Positions 27,850-36,515 of a stretch of DNA of 64,000 nucleotides are shown piece after piece. Where the stretch lies: positions 434,001-498,000 of the forward strand of contig CALGUG010000059.1 in assembly GCA_937902315.1 (NCBI GenBank). The letters run 5' to 3'. The position numbers and the translations under genes were made by a program. Within the stretch, counting starts at the first letter, position 1. The number at the start of each line of letters is the position of its first letter. The stretch is from an uncultured Chloroflexales bacterium (GTDB taxonomy: Bacteria; Chloroflexota; Chloroflexia; Chloroflexales; Chloroflexaceae). The notes below the pieces were generated by a model, which saw only the letters and a program-made list of their open reading frames with translations, did no database searches and was not told where the DNA came from.

Positions 27850-27871
27850 TTGTTTAGTCTAAGCTAAACAA
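27850..27871 (+). other. Small perfect hairpin upstream of rpsU
   Basis: TTGTTTAG-TCTAAG-CTAAACAA, 8-bp stem, about 90 nt after the methyltransferase stop. It may end that transcript (no T-run) or form part of an upstream regulatory region. Confidence 0.45.
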
Positions 27872-27901
27872 TTGATTGTGGCCCAACACTCTATTTCCTA
27901 C

Positions 27902-27928
27902 TTGTAGTTACCCGCTGGGTACTATAAT
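27902..27928 (+). promoter_or_regulatory. Likely rpsU promoter
   Basis: TATAAT at 27923-27928 with TTGTAG at 27902-27907 (15-nt spacing). It leaves a leader of about 75 nt that includes a GAGGGGGGTGAACC stretch. Confidence 0.45.
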
Positions 27929-28008
27929 TCCACAGCGAGGGGGGTGAACCGTACCGACCTACGTATGGATAAACAAGCTCATAGATAACAATATAAGCTG
28001 GAGATCAC

Positions 28009-28221
28009 ATGCGTAGTGGTCAAGCGGAGCGTATGAAGGTAGAGCGACGCGAGAATGAGCCAGTAGAGCAATTACTGCGCCGTTTCAACAAGGGTGTAGT
28101 ATCTGAGCGCATTACTAAGACCTATCGCGAGAAGATGCACTTCGTCTCCAAGAGCGAACAGCGCAAGGAGAAGCGACGCCGTGCAGAACGGAACCGACGC
28201 AAGAAAGCATCTCGTACATAA
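28009..28221 (+). CDS. rpsU: Ribosomal protein bS21
   Basis: 70 residues; GGAG at 28000-28003, 5 nt before the ATG. VERRENEPVEQLLRRFNKGV is the typical bS21 start, followed by KTYREKMHFVSKSEQRKEK and a Lys/Arg tail (RRRAERNRRKK). bS21 sits on the 30S platform near the anti-Shine-Dalgarno sequence. Its own promoter and terminator make it a monocistronic unit. An internal ATG at residue 9 is an alternative start. Confidence 0.93.
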   Translation: MRSGQAERMKVERRENEPVEQLLRRFNKGVVSERITKTYREKMHFVSKSEQRKEKRRRAERNRRKKASRT

Positions 28222-28237
28222 CAACTGGCGTTCATAG

Positions 28238-28279
28238 AAACACGGGGTAGGGCCGTTTTGGTCTCTTCCCGTGTTTTTT
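28238..28279 (+). terminator. rpsU terminator
   Basis: AAACACGGG (28238-28246) with CCCGTGTTT (28268-28276), followed by TTTA. Confidence 0.85.
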
Positions 28280-28305
28280 ATTGGCCGCATTCTTTTATGC
28301 TTACT

Positions 28306-28314
28306 TGCTATAAT
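28306..28314 (+). promoter_or_regulatory. Extended -10 promoter for prfA
   Basis: TGCTATAAT is a perfect extended -10, about 100 nt before the prfA start and after the rpsU terminator. Confidence 0.6.
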
Positions 28315-28325
28315 TTCTTTGTTAT

Positions 28326-28382
28326 AACCAAGGTTTCTCCTTAGCAACCGCTGTCTCGGCATCGAGGTTGCTAAGTTTGGTT
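28326..28382 (+). promoter_or_regulatory. Hairpin in the prfA leader
   Basis: AACCAA (28326-28331) and CTTAGCAACC (28340-28349) pair with GGTTGCTAAG (28366-28375) and TTGGTT (28377-28382). It sits between the extended -10 and the start codon, so it would be in the 5' leader of prfA mRNA. Function unknown. Confidence 0.5.
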
Positions 28383-28416
28383 CTTATTATAAAAAGTGTG
28401 TAAGGGTTATGTTACC

Positions 28417-29499
28417 ATGTTTGAACGATTAGATAGCGTAGTAGCGCGATACGATGAACTTAACGAGCTGATGGCTAAACCTGAGGTAGCCACAGACTAT
28501 ACCTTGCTGCAACAATACGCTCGCGAGCAGAGTGAGATCGAAGAAGTGGTCACACTCTATCGTAAATACAAAGAGGTAAAGCGCAACATCGAGGAAGCTC
28601 AAGCTATCATCAATGAATCCGATGATCCCGAACTGCGTGAGCTAGCTGTTGAAGAGCTGCAAAGCTTGCGTGAGCAGCATGCCAAGCTTGAAGAAGACCT
28701 GAAGCTTACGCTCTTGCCGCGCGACCCCAATGACTCACGCGATGTCATCATGGAAATCCGTCAAGGTGAAGGCGGTGATGAAGCCGCTCTCTTTGCTGCG
28801 GATCTTTTCCGAATGTACCAACGCTATGCAGAACTGCGCGGCTGGAAGCTCGAAGTCCTCAACGCTACAGAGAATGACCTTGGCGGCTATAAGGAGATCA
28901 TCTTTAACATTAATGCTGATGGTGCCTATAGTCGACTAAAATACGAGGGTGGTGTACACCGTGTGCAGCGTGTGCCTGCGACCGAGGCGCGTGGGCGCAT
29001 TCATACCAGCACCGCGACCATCGCTGTACTCCCGAAACTCGAAGAGACCGATATCCCGTTGCGACCAGAAGATTACCGTATCGATGTGTATCGCTCGAGC
29101 GGCCACGGCGGCCAGGGTGTTAACACCACCGACTCGGCAGTGCGTATTGTTTACCACCCCGGTATGCCCGATGAGATTGTGGTGACCTGTCAGGATGGGC
29201 GCTCGCAGCTTAAAAATAAAGAGCAAGCACTTTCGGTGCTGCGTGCCCGTCTCTATGCACGTGAACAAGAACGGCGACAGAAAGAACTTGGCGAGTCGCG
29301 CCTCGCTCAAGTTGGCAGTGGTGAGCGCGCCGAAAAGATCCGCACCTACAATTTCCCCCAAGACCGCATTACCGATCATCGCATAGGTCAAAACTTCTCG
29401 AATATTCCTGCCACTCTTAATGGTGATCTTGACCGAATTGTTGATGCTCTTACCGTTTATGATAATGCTGAACGCTTAAAAGCTATCAGCTCGAACTAG
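28417..29499 (+). CDS. prfA: Peptide chain release factor 1
   Basis: 360 residues from ATG 28417 (MFERLDSVVARYDELNELM); an upstream GTG at 28396 is rejected because RF1 proteins begin here and AAGGG at 28402 fits. The codon-recognition tripeptide is PAT in RVPATEARGRIHTS, which marks RF1 (UAA/UAG) rather than RF2. The catalytic GGQ is in SSGHGGQGVNTTDS. The C-terminus ends with TYNFPQDRITDHRIG ... LNGDLDRIVDAL. No prmC (glutamine methyltransferase) follows, unlike in many genomes. It gives an in-window reference for the degenerate release-factor module in the Clp-like protein at 16813. Confidence 0.97.
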   Translation: MFERLDSVVARYDELNELMAKPEVATDYTLLQQYAREQSEIEEVVTLYRKYKEVKRNIEEAQAIINESDDPELRELAVEELQSLREQHAKLEEDLKLTLLPRDPNDSRDVIMEIRQGEGGDEAALFAADLFRMYQRYAELRGWKLEVLNATENDLGGYKEIIFNINADGAYSRLKYEGGVHRVQRVPATEARGRIHTSTATIAVLPKLEETDIPLRPEDYRIDVYRSSGHGGQGVNTTDSAVRIVYHPGMPDEIVVTCQDGRSQLKNKEQALSVLRARLYAREQERRQKELGESRLAQVGSGERAEKIRTYNFPQDRITDHRIGQNFSNIPATLNGDLDRIVDALTVYDNAERLKAISSN

Positions 29500-29565
29500 G
29501 TAAGGAGGATTCTTCCTCTGGGTTGACATAGGAATAGAAACGTACCAGTTGTATAACGTTTGGGT

Positions 29566-29609
29566 GGTAATAAAGGGAAATAGCAACAGCGCTATTTCCC
29601 TTTATTGCC
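29566..29609. terminator. Strong hairpin after prfA
   Basis: 19-bp stem with one mismatch (29566-29584 with 29591-29609), A-rich on the left and T-rich on the right arm. It lies 67 nt after the prfA stop and just before the add ribosome binding site. Confidence 0.75.
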
Positions 29610-29646
29610 CCCTTTACACACTACGTTAGCTACGAAGGAGCCTGCT

Positions 29647-30687
29647 GTGCTCACGCCAGAACTCGACGCATTTATTACGCGGATGCCCAAAGTTGAATTA
29701 CACATTCACCTCGAAGGTACTGCTGTGCCACAAACATTGCTGGAGCTTGCCCAGCAGAACCATGTAGAAATCTCAGCTAAAACTGTGGCGGACGTCGAGC
29801 AGCTTTTTCGCTACCATACGTTTAGCGATTTTCTCAACGTCTTTATGGATCTTGCCCGGGCCTTTAAACGGGGAGAAGATTTTGAACGGCTTGCCTATGA
29901 AATGGCACTTCGTTCTGCTGCCCAAAACGTCGTCTATAGTGAAGTGATGATTTCGCCTATGCAGCATGTTCCGCGTCAAGTGAACTTGCTTGAGGCGGTG
30001 CAAGGCATGGCGGCGGGCTTCGATCGCGCTAAACAGGAGACGGGCATTCAGGCCGTGACCTGCCTTGACTATGGGCGTCAATATGGTGTTGAACAAGCTT
30101 GGCACGTCCTAGAGATGGCAAAACCTGCTATGGAGTATGGGCTGGTTGGCTGGTCGATCGGTGGTTACGAGCCGGATTATCCTCCCGAGCCCTATCGGGA
30201 AGTTTTCGCGGCCGCTCGCGCTATGGGCCTGCGCGTTATGGCGCACGCCGGTGAGGTGGTTGGCCCTCCAAGCATCTGGGGTGCGGTTGATGTGCTAGAG
30301 TGCGAGCGAATCGGCCATGGCATTCGCAGCATCTCTGATCCGGCTTTGGTGGCTCATCTGCGCGACAAAGGGGTAACGCTCGATATTTGTCCTACAAGTA
30401 ATGTCTGTACCGGTGCGGTGAAATCGTTGGCAGAACACCCCTTGCGCCAGTTGTTTGAGGCCGGTGTTCGTCTGACGATCAACTCCGATGATCCAACCTT
30501 TTTTCATACAACGATCACCGACGAGTATCGTTTAGCGGTCGATTACTTCGGCTTTTCGGTAGATGATCTATGCCATACCGTTTTAGACGCGGTGCAGGCA
30601 ACGTTTCTACCACCTGATCAGCAAGCTAATCTCTATCAACGGGTAAATAACGAGCTAACAGCGCTCCGTCGTGAGCTTGGTGTGTAA
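29647..30687 (+). CDS. add: Adenosine deaminase family protein
   Basis: 346 residues with a GTG start at 29647, supported by AAGGAG at 29635-29640, 6 nt upstream; the longer open frame overlaps the preceding hairpin. Zinc-site and catalytic motifs: HIHLEG near the N-terminus, HAGEVVGP, GHG (ERIGHGIRSI) and NSDDPTFF. These match adenosine deaminase, which converts adenosine to inosine in purine salvage; adenine deaminase-like members share the fold. Cytoplasmic. A terminator follows, so the gene seems to stand alone. Confidence 0.9.
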   Translation: MLTPELDAFITRMPKVELHIHLEGTAVPQTLLELAQQNHVEISAKTVADVEQLFRYHTFSDFLNVFMDLARAFKRGEDFERLAYEMALRSAAQNVVYSEVMISPMQHVPRQVNLLEAVQGMAAGFDRAKQETGIQAVTCLDYGRQYGVEQAWHVLEMAKPAMEYGLVGWSIGGYEPDYPPEPYREVFAAARAMGLRVMAHAGEVVGPPSIWGAVDVLECERIGHGIRSISDPALVAHLRDKGVTLDICPTSNVCTGAVKSLAEHPLRQLFEAGVRLTINSDDPTFFHTTITDEYRLAVDYFGFSVDDLCHTVLDAVQATFLPPDQQANLYQRVNNELTALRRELGV

Positions 30688-30723
30688 GGGTTTTGATACC
30701 TTGTATCGTGGTAGGAAGTACGA

Positions 30724-30764
30724 AAAGGTCTTGTCTCTCTGCAGAGAGGCAAGACCTTTGTTTT
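30724..30764 (+). terminator. add terminator
   Basis: AAAGGTCTTG (30724-30733) with CAAGACCTTT (30750-30759), inner CTCTC/GAGAG pairing, followed by GTTTT. Confidence 0.85.
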
Positions 30765-30776
30765 GCACGTCGATTG

Positions 30777-30921
30777 ATACCAAATCCGATCAGTTCATAC
30801 CAAATCCGGTTGATGAGGTTCTCTTTGGCCTTCGGCAGAACGGAACGTGACTCTTTTTGCTTTTCCCGGCTTTTCGTTTTTCTGAACGAAGAGCATGCAG
30901 GTCTTTAAACGGATTTGGCAT
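30777..30921. repeat. MITE-like element C (inverted relative to B)
   Basis: ATACCAAATCCG occurs twice at the left (30777-30788 and 30797-30808), and the right end is CGGATTTGGCAT (30910-30921). Read on the minus strand, it has the same block order as element B (CCGTTTAAAGAC, GGGAAAAG, CGTTCCGTTCTGCCGAAGG). Confidence 0.8.
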
Positions 30922-31014
30922 CAGTACTCTGGCGGCTTGGCCTCTTTCTCAAAGATGGAAGGTAAGGATCCTTCCGCCTTATGATGCGATCAGATGCTTT
31001 GATGTCGTAATGGA

Positions 31015-31046
31015 TCGGGATGTTGTGCGATCACACAACATCCCGA
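31015..31046 (-). terminator. Hairpin after the M32 carboxypeptidase gene
   Basis: TCGGGATGTTGTG (31015-31027) pairs exactly with CACAACATCCCGA (31034-31046), 6-nt loop, 24 nt after the minus-strand stop. No clear T-run. Confidence 0.65.
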
Positions 31047-31069
31047 TGAGTTTGTGTTAGCTTGCCGCT

Positions 31070-32575
31070 TTAGAGTGAATAGAGCTCGCCGTACTTTTGG
31101 CGCAAGTAGTTGATGTAAGGTGTGATCTGCAGCGGGCCGCCGGTTGCGCGCTCGATGATCTCGGGCGCGGTGAACTTGCGTCCGTGCTGATAGATGTTAG
31201 TGCGCATCCAGTTGTGCAGCGTGCCGAACTCGCCTCGGGCGATCTCGTCGGGGATCTCGGGGTGGGCTTGCAGCGCAGCGTTGTAGAACTGAGCGCTCAT
31301 AATGTTGCCCAAGGTGTAGCCTTGGAACATACCACCGATTAGGTCGCCGTACCAGTGAATGTCTTGCAGAACGCCGTCGCGATCGTCGGGCGGTGCGATA
31401 CCTAGATCGGCCTGCAAGCGCTCGTGCCAAGCGTCGGGCAGGTCGCGTACGGCCATGCGGCCTTCCAAGAGGGCCAGTTCGAAGTCGAAGCGCAACATTA
31501 CGTGCAGGTTATAGGTCACTTCGTCGGCTTCGGTGCGGATCAACGAAGGCTGAACTTTGTTGATGGCGCGGTAGAAGGTGTCGAGCGATACGTTGCCCAG
31601 TTGGCTTGGGAAGGTCGCTTGCAGATCTTTGTAGAAGTACTGCCAGAAGCCACGGCTGCGACCGACGATGTTTTCCCAGAGGCGCGACTGGCTCTCGTGT
31701 ACGCCCGCCGAGGTGCCGCTCGCAAGCGGGGTGCCTTCCAGATCCCAACTGACGCCCTGCTCATACATTGCATGGCCGGACTCGTGTAGGGTGCTGAAGA
31801 GCGCTTCGCCCAGGTCGTGCTCTTTCACGCGGGTAGTAATACGCACATCGCCGACCGAGAAACGAGTCTCGAAGGGGTGGTAGGTCTTATCTTGACGACC
31901 GCGCTGCAGGTCGTAGCCGAAGCGCTGAGCGACCTTCAGACCGAATTCAAGCTGCTTGTCTTCGGGGTAGAACTGGTTCAAGCAAGAATCGTCGGCTGGG
32001 GTTTGCGAGGTGATGGCCTTGACGATCGGCACGAGTTGTTCGCGCAGCTCTTTGAAGACGGCGCTCACCGAAGCAGCGGTCATACCACGGTCGGCGCGGT
32101 TGATCAGCGGGTCAGCGATATGCTCGTACCCAGGGAAGTAGCTCGCGTATTGGCGGCTGTATTCGAGGGTTTTTTCGAGCAAGCCAGCCACCGAAGCGAA
32201 GTCGTTGTTGGGGCGGGCGCGGGTCCAAGCCTCGAAGGTGCGGGCTTGGTGATTCGATAACTCTTCGACAAACGAGGCCGGGAGCTTGCTTGCCATCTCG
32301 TAGTCTTCGCGCGCGACTCGCAGAAGGCTTGCCTCATCTGAGTCATAGGGCAGACTCTCTTCGTAGCTGCGCAGATCATCGAGCAACTGCCCAACTGCAT
32401 CGTCGGTGAGGTGCTCGTGGGCGAGCCGTGCCAAAGTCGCCATGTGGCGAGCGCGAGCCTCGTTGCCACCTTGGGGCATGTAAGTCTGCTGGTCCCAGCC
32501 CAACACAGCAGCTGCTGATTGCAGATCGTTCACAACGCCTAAGCGCTTTTTAAGTTCTAAAAATTTGGGTTCCAT
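31070..32575 (-). CDS. Thermostable carboxypeptidase, M32 family (carboxypeptidase Taq)
   Basis: 501 residues, the normal length for M32. GAGGAG 6 nt upstream supports the ATG at 32575. The zinc motif HESGHAMYEQG is present with a downstream Glu in AGVHESQSRLWEN. Other family blocks: LGWDQQTYMPQGG near the N-terminus, DVRITTRV, and TYNLHVMLRFDFELALLEG. M32 enzymes are cytoplasmic broad-specificity metallocarboxypeptidases that remove C-terminal residues. Apparently a single-gene unit. Confidence 0.95.
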   Translation of the reverse strand: MEPKFLELKKRLGVVNDLQSAAAVLGWDQQTYMPQGGNEARARHMATLARLAHEHLTDDAVGQLLDDLRSYEESLPYDSDEASLLRVAREDYEMASKLPASFVEELSNHQARTFEAWTRARPNNDFASVAGLLEKTLEYSRQYASYFPGYEHIADPLINRADRGMTAASVSAVFKELREQLVPIVKAITSQTPADDSCLNQFYPEDKQLEFGLKVAQRFGYDLQRGRQDKTYHPFETRFSVGDVRITTRVKEHDLGEALFSTLHESGHAMYEQGVSWDLEGTPLASGTSAGVHESQSRLWENIVGRSRGFWQYFYKDLQATFPSQLGNVSLDTFYRAINKVQPSLIRTEADEVTYNLHVMLRFDFELALLEGRMAVRDLPDAWHERLQADLGIAPPDDRDGVLQDIHWYGDLIGGMFQGYTLGNIMSAQFYNAALQAHPEIPDEIARGEFGTLHNWMRTNIYQHGRKFTAPEIIERATGGPLQITPYINYLRQKYGELYSL

Positions 32576-32672
32576 GACAGCTCCTCGTAGGAAAGCCTCG
32601 CAATTTTGTCAATCATTGCCCCTGCGTAGATGGGATCAAATGATGGGTCATTGTACCGTATTTTTTACCAAG

Positions 32673-33365
32673 CTAGTGGAGGGGCAAAACAAACTGGAGC
32701 ATAACCAGAAAGAAGGCGAAGTTGCCGCATAAAACGGCAATATGCCAGATTTCGTGGTTGCCGAAGTTGGGTGGGAAGGGGTTTGGTTTGCCGAGAGCAA
32801 AGCTGATCGCGCCGAGCGAAAAACACAAGCCTCCGATGATCATCAAGACGATCGCCTGTATGGGCAATATCTGCACAATGCTTCCTGCAAAGGGCAGAAT
32901 CAGCCAGCCAAGCAGCAGGTAACTGAGATTCGAGAGCCAGATCGGAAGCTGGGCGAAGAAGATCGCTTTGATGACGATGAAGAAGATTGTGAGGCTCCAG
33001 ATGATGCCGAATAACCACCAACCCGCCGCGCCTTGCAAGACCACCAAGCAGAAGGGAGTGTAGGTGCCGGCGATCAAAAGGTAGATCGCGCAGTGATCGA
33101 GAATCCCAAAGACACGTTTGTACTTTCCAAACAGCAAGAAGAAGTGCAAGAGGCAGCTCGCCACAAACGACAGCACCAAGCTGCTGCCATAGATCGCGAA
33201 GCTGATGATATGGAGTGCTTGCTGTTCGAGAGCGGCGAAGGTCACCAGAACGATCAAACCTGCCAGAGAGAGGATTGCTCCGACCAAATGACTGATAGCA
33301 TTGAAATATTCATTACTATCGGGCGACGAGATCATCGGATCAAGCGCGGGTTTTTGTGTATGCAT
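32673..33365 (-). CDS. trhA: Hemolysin III/PAQR family membrane protein (TrhA/YqfA)
   Basis: 230 residues with seven membrane helices. The PAQR metal-site residues are present: EYFNAISHLVGA at the N-terminus, FGILDHCAIYLLIAGTYTPF and HEIWHIAVLCGN near the end. Bacterial members influence membrane fluidity; the old name hemolysin III is misleading. The ATG at 33365 has no strong ribosome binding site. Confidence 0.93.
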   Translation of the reverse strand: MHTQKPALDPMISSPDSNEYFNAISHLVGAILSLAGLIVLVTFAALEQQALHIISFAIYGSSLVLSFVASCLLHFFLLFGKYKRVFGILDHCAIYLLIAGTYTPFCLVVLQGAAGWWLFGIIWSLTIFFIVIKAIFFAQLPIWLSNLSYLLLGWLILPFAGSIVQILPIQAIVLMIIGGLCFSLGAISFALGKPNPFPPNFGNHEIWHIAVLCGNFAFFLVMLQFVLPLH

Positions 33366-33476
33366 AGCCAGTTCTAGCTAGTCGCTTTTCTTTCATCATA
33401 ACACGCACCGACCTGTTAGGGATGTAGCTTGAGAACTAGCCGCAGGGCCTATTTTGCGGGAAGGCGAAGATAGTCT

Positions 33477-33506
33477 CCTGTGGTGGTTATGAACAACCAC
33501 CACAGG
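33477..33506. other. Perfect hairpin in intergenic region
   Basis: CCTGTGGTGGTT-ATGAAC-AACCACCACAGG, 12-bp stem. It lies about 110 nt upstream of trhA and 190 nt downstream of the small minus-strand gene at 33700. It may terminate the latter; no T-run is seen. Confidence 0.55.
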
Positions 33507-33699
33507 CACACAAGCTATTTGGATGGGAATCTGTAGTTTGAGTTAAAACAGGCTATCGTGTACGAGTAAGATGAGAACTCCGGAGATGATGCAGACTGGT
33601 CTTCAAGGGGTATGCTCGCTGTTGTGATGGATTGAGTGCGTTCAAAGGCGGTGTCTCGAAGTAGCTAAGCTGGAGTAGTCAGCGAGGTGTAGAGTAGCC

Positions 33700-33813
33700 T
33701 TAGTGTTTGCGACGGTTTTGGGCGCGGACAAAGATCACTACCCCCATACTAATGCAAAACATGCTTACCAGCAGCACGAGAATCGTCAGTTCTTGCCAGC
33801 TGAACTCTAGCAC
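33700..33813 (-). CDS. 37-residue single-helix membrane protein
   Basis: GTG at 33813 preceded by AAAGGAG with 6-7 nt spacing, a textbook ribosome binding site. The translation starts VLEFSWQELTILVLLVSMF and ends VIFVRAQNRRKH (initiator GTG read as Met). One hydrophobic helix runs from about residue 9 to 29, flanked by an acidic N-terminus and a basic C-terminus, so N-out/C-in topology is expected. Too short for standard gene finders. It lies alone between trhA and dnaK, which makes it a likely stand-alone small membrane protein. Function unknown. Confidence 0.6.
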   Translation of the reverse strand: MLEFSWQELTILVLLVSMFCISMGVVIFVRAQNRRKH

Positions 33814-34362
33814 GGTTCACTCCTTTCTAGAGGGTTTTTTAACAATCTTTTTATCTAGACCGCCTAGTCTAACACGAAGATACGGTCTAGCGCAGGGCTG
33901 TTTTTAGCGCTCGCTGGTCTTTGCCCCACAGTTTATATACGCAGAAACAGCTAAAAAGGTGCCAGAGAAAAGAGCTTTTTACTTCTCGCTATGAGCGGGA
34001 GTCTAGAGCTCGCTTGAAGCTATTGATCGATTCTGCTTCCAGTTCGGGGAAGATCTCCAAGGTATCATAGCCGAGGATGCCGTTAACGGATCTAAAGCGA
34101 GTAGACCTTAATCTTGTAATAGAGCGTTACCAAGCGAAAAATGTAGTTTGATGTTAGGCTTCCCTTCAGGATTTATTACGCATACAGCATCTCGATTATC
34201 TAACAGACATCTAACACTGCACTGCTGTCATATTAACAAAAAAACGGTAAACTAGATACCAGAGGCACGAGGTAAGAGCGGACTGGAGCAGAACCAGCAA
34301 GCTACGATAACACTTGCCCGGCCTACACCATTCTGACACTAAATTTAAGGAGAGAAGCTGTT
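33814..34362. other. Upstream region of dnaK
   Basis: 549 nt. No CIRCE element (TTAGCACTC-N9-GAGTGCTAA) is visible, so HrcA control of dnaK is not supported. An inverted repeat CTAGACCG/CGGTCTAG (33855-33862 and 33883-33890) lies just upstream of the small minus-strand gene and could be its regulatory site. No other gene is seen. Confidence 0.5.
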
Positions 34363-36234
34363 ATGGGAAAAATCGTAGGTATTGACCTTGGTACCACCAA
34401 CTCCTGTGTATGTGTAATGGAAGGTGGCGATGCCATTGTTATTCCCAATGCTGAAGGTAATCGTACAACTCCCTCGGTGGTAGCGTTCGCTAAGAATGGC
34501 GAGCGTCTGGTTGGCCAGACCGCTAAGCGCCAAGCGACCATCAACCCCGATAATACACTATATTCTGTGAAGCGTTTCATTGGTCACAGCTATGAGGAAG
34601 TGCCCAATGAGCGCGAGATGGTTTCTTATAAAATCACCAAAGGCCCGCGTGGCGATGTTCGCATCAACGTGCCGCAGACCGGCAAAGACTATGCACCCCA
34701 AGAGATCAGCGCGATGGTCTTGCAGAAGCTGAAGGCCGATGCTGAAGCCTACTTGGGCGAGCCGGTCACTCAGGCCGTCATCACCGTTCCGGCTTACTTC
34801 AACGACAGCCAGCGCCAAGCGACCAAAGACGCTGGTAAGATCGCAGGCTTGGACGTGTTGCGTATCATCAACGAGCCGACCGCTGCCGCACTGGCCTACG
34901 GCCTCGACAAGAAGAAGGATGAAACCATTCTGGTCTTCGACCTTGGTGGTGGTACCTTCGACGTTTCGATCTTGGAAGTGGGCGACGGCGTAATCGAAGT
35001 ACGCGCTACCAATGGTGACACTCACTTGGGTGGTGACGACTACGACGCCGCGATCGTCGAGTGGATCGTCGATGAGTTCCGCAAGGATCAGGGCATCGAC
35101 CTGAGCAAGGATCGCCAAGCGCTCCAGCGCCTCAAGGAAGCAGCTGAGAAGGCCAAGATGGAGCTGTCGAGCGTTAGCGAGACCGAGATCAACCTGCCCT
35201 TCATCACCGCCGACGCTACCGGTCCCAAGCACTTGCAGATGCGCCTGAGCCGCGCCAAGTTCGAGCAGCTGACCAGCAGCCTGACCGATCGTCTGCGTGG
35301 CCCAGTCAACCAAGCTCTGAAAGACGCCGGCCTCAAGCCGAGCGATATTCAGGAAGTTGTTCTGGTCGGTGGTTCGACCCGTATGCCGGTTGTGCAAGAC
35401 TTGGTTCGCAAGATGATCGGCAAAGAGCCGAACAAGTCGGTCAACCCCGACGAAGTTGTGGCAATGGGAGCCGCCATTCAAGGTGGTGTGTTGGGCGGCG
35501 ATGTGAAGGGCGTTGTGCTCTTGGACGTTACCCCGCTCTCCTTGGGTGTTGAGACCCTTGGCGGTGTGATGACCAAACTGATCGATCGCAACACCACCAT
35601 TCCGACCCAGAAGAGCGAGATCTTCTCGACGGCTGCCGACAACCAGACCGCTGTCGACATCCACATCTTGCAGGGTGAGCGCGAGATGGCTGCCGATAAC
35701 ATGACCTTGGGTCGCTTCCGCCTCGAGGGCATTCCGCCCGCGCCGCGTGGCGTTCCCCAGATCGAGGTGACCTTCGATATCGACGCCAACGGTATCTTGA
35801 ACGTTTCGGCTAAGGATAAGGCAACTGGCAAAGAGCAGCGCATTACCATCACCGCCAGCACCAACCTCAGCAAGGATGAGGTCGAGCGCATGGTGCGCGA
35901 TGCTGAGAAGTACGCCGACGAAGACCGCGCCCGCCGCGAGCTGATCGAGCTCAAGAACAAGGCCGACACCTTGGCTTACGAGAGCGAGCGCAGCTTGAAC
36001 GATCTTGGCGATAAGGTCGATAGCCTTGAGAAGACCCGCATCGAGGGTATTATCAAGGATCTGCGCGAGGCGATCAGCAACGAGGATCGCAGCCGCATCG
36101 AGAGCTTGACCAACGAGTTGCAGCAGGCCATGTTCACCCTGTCGCAGAACGCCTACCAGCAGAACGCGAACGGCAACTCCGGCTCTTCGAAGAAGGACGA
36201 TAACGTGGTCGATGGTGAGTACACCGTCGAATAA
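34363..36234 (+). CDS. dnaK: Chaperone DnaK (Hsp70)
   Basis: 623 residues; AAGGAG at 34347-34352 precedes the ATG by 10 nt. N-terminal phosphate-1 motif IVGIDLGTTNSCV, NDSQRQATKDAG, phosphate-2 DLGGGTFDVSILE and the interdomain linker VVLLDVTPLSLG are all intact. The substrate-binding domain is complete, and the C-terminal tail ends DDNVVDGEYTVE, close to the usual VxDAE(F/V)EEV-like acidic end. The Gly/Asn/Gln-rich disordered stretch before it is short. grpE and dnaJ are not adjacent, so dnaK is monocistronic here, bounded by a strong terminator. It may be one of several paralogues. Confidence 0.97.
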   Translation: MGKIVGIDLGTTNSCVCVMEGGDAIVIPNAEGNRTTPSVVAFAKNGERLVGQTAKRQATINPDNTLYSVKRFIGHSYEEVPNEREMVSYKITKGPRGDVRINVPQTGKDYAPQEISAMVLQKLKADAEAYLGEPVTQAVITVPAYFNDSQRQATKDAGKIAGLDVLRIINEPTAAALAYGLDKKKDETILVFDLGGGTFDVSILEVGDGVIEVRATNGDTHLGGDDYDAAIVEWIVDEFRKDQGIDLSKDRQALQRLKEAAEKAKMELSSVSETEINLPFITADATGPKHLQMRLSRAKFEQLTSSLTDRLRGPVNQALKDAGLKPSDIQEVVLVGGSTRMPVVQDLVRKMIGKEPNKSVNPDEVVAMGAAIQGGVLGGDVKGVVLLDVTPLSLGVETLGGVMTKLIDRNTTIPTQKSEIFSTAADNQTAVDIHILQGEREMAADNMTLGRFRLEGIPPAPRGVPQIEVTFDIDANGILNVSAKDKATGKEQRITITASTNLSKDEVERMVRDAEKYADEDRARRELIELKNKADTLAYESERSLNDLGDKVDSLEKTRIEGIIKDLREAISNEDRSRIESLTNELQQAMFTLSQNAYQQNANGNSGSSKKDDNVVDGEYTVE

Positions 36235-36254
36235 ACCTTAGGCATAGATCAAAC

Positions 36255-36287
36255 AGGCCAGGGGTCACACGACCTCTGGCCTTTTTG
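36255..36287 (+). terminator. dnaK terminator
   Basis: AGGCCAGGGGTC (36255-36266) with GACCTCTGGCCT (36271-36282), loop ACAC, followed by TTTTT. Confidence 0.92.
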
Positions 36288-36386
36288 TATTGCCTTTACC
36301 CTGCAAAATCTGCATTTCGCCTTCTATCATCCTTATGTGGCGCAGCATTTGGCGGCGAGCGCTTTAGCTTCCATTCGATCCTCACC

Positions 36387-36403
36387 GCGTCCGCCTACGG
36401 CTA
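36387..36403. repeat. GCGTCCGCC core repeat, copy 6
   Basis: GCGTCCGCCTACGGCTA, preceded by TTCCATTCGATC. Confidence 0.85.
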
Positions 36404-36515
36404 TCAGCATCCCGCCCATCGAACAGGCGCCTATCTGCATGGAAGCGGCCGCCCAAAAACGAAACGCTGCAGCTGCTTGCTATGAGCTGCCTTCGGCAGA
36501 GCGTGAGCTGCGATT

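Noticed and set aside
33814..34362. Search for a CIRCE heat-shock operator before dnaK
   Set aside because: No TTAGCACTC-N9-GAGTGCTAA inverted repeat was found.
34558..35664. 368-codon minus-strand frame inside dnaK
   Set aside because: Antisense shadow of a highly conserved gene.
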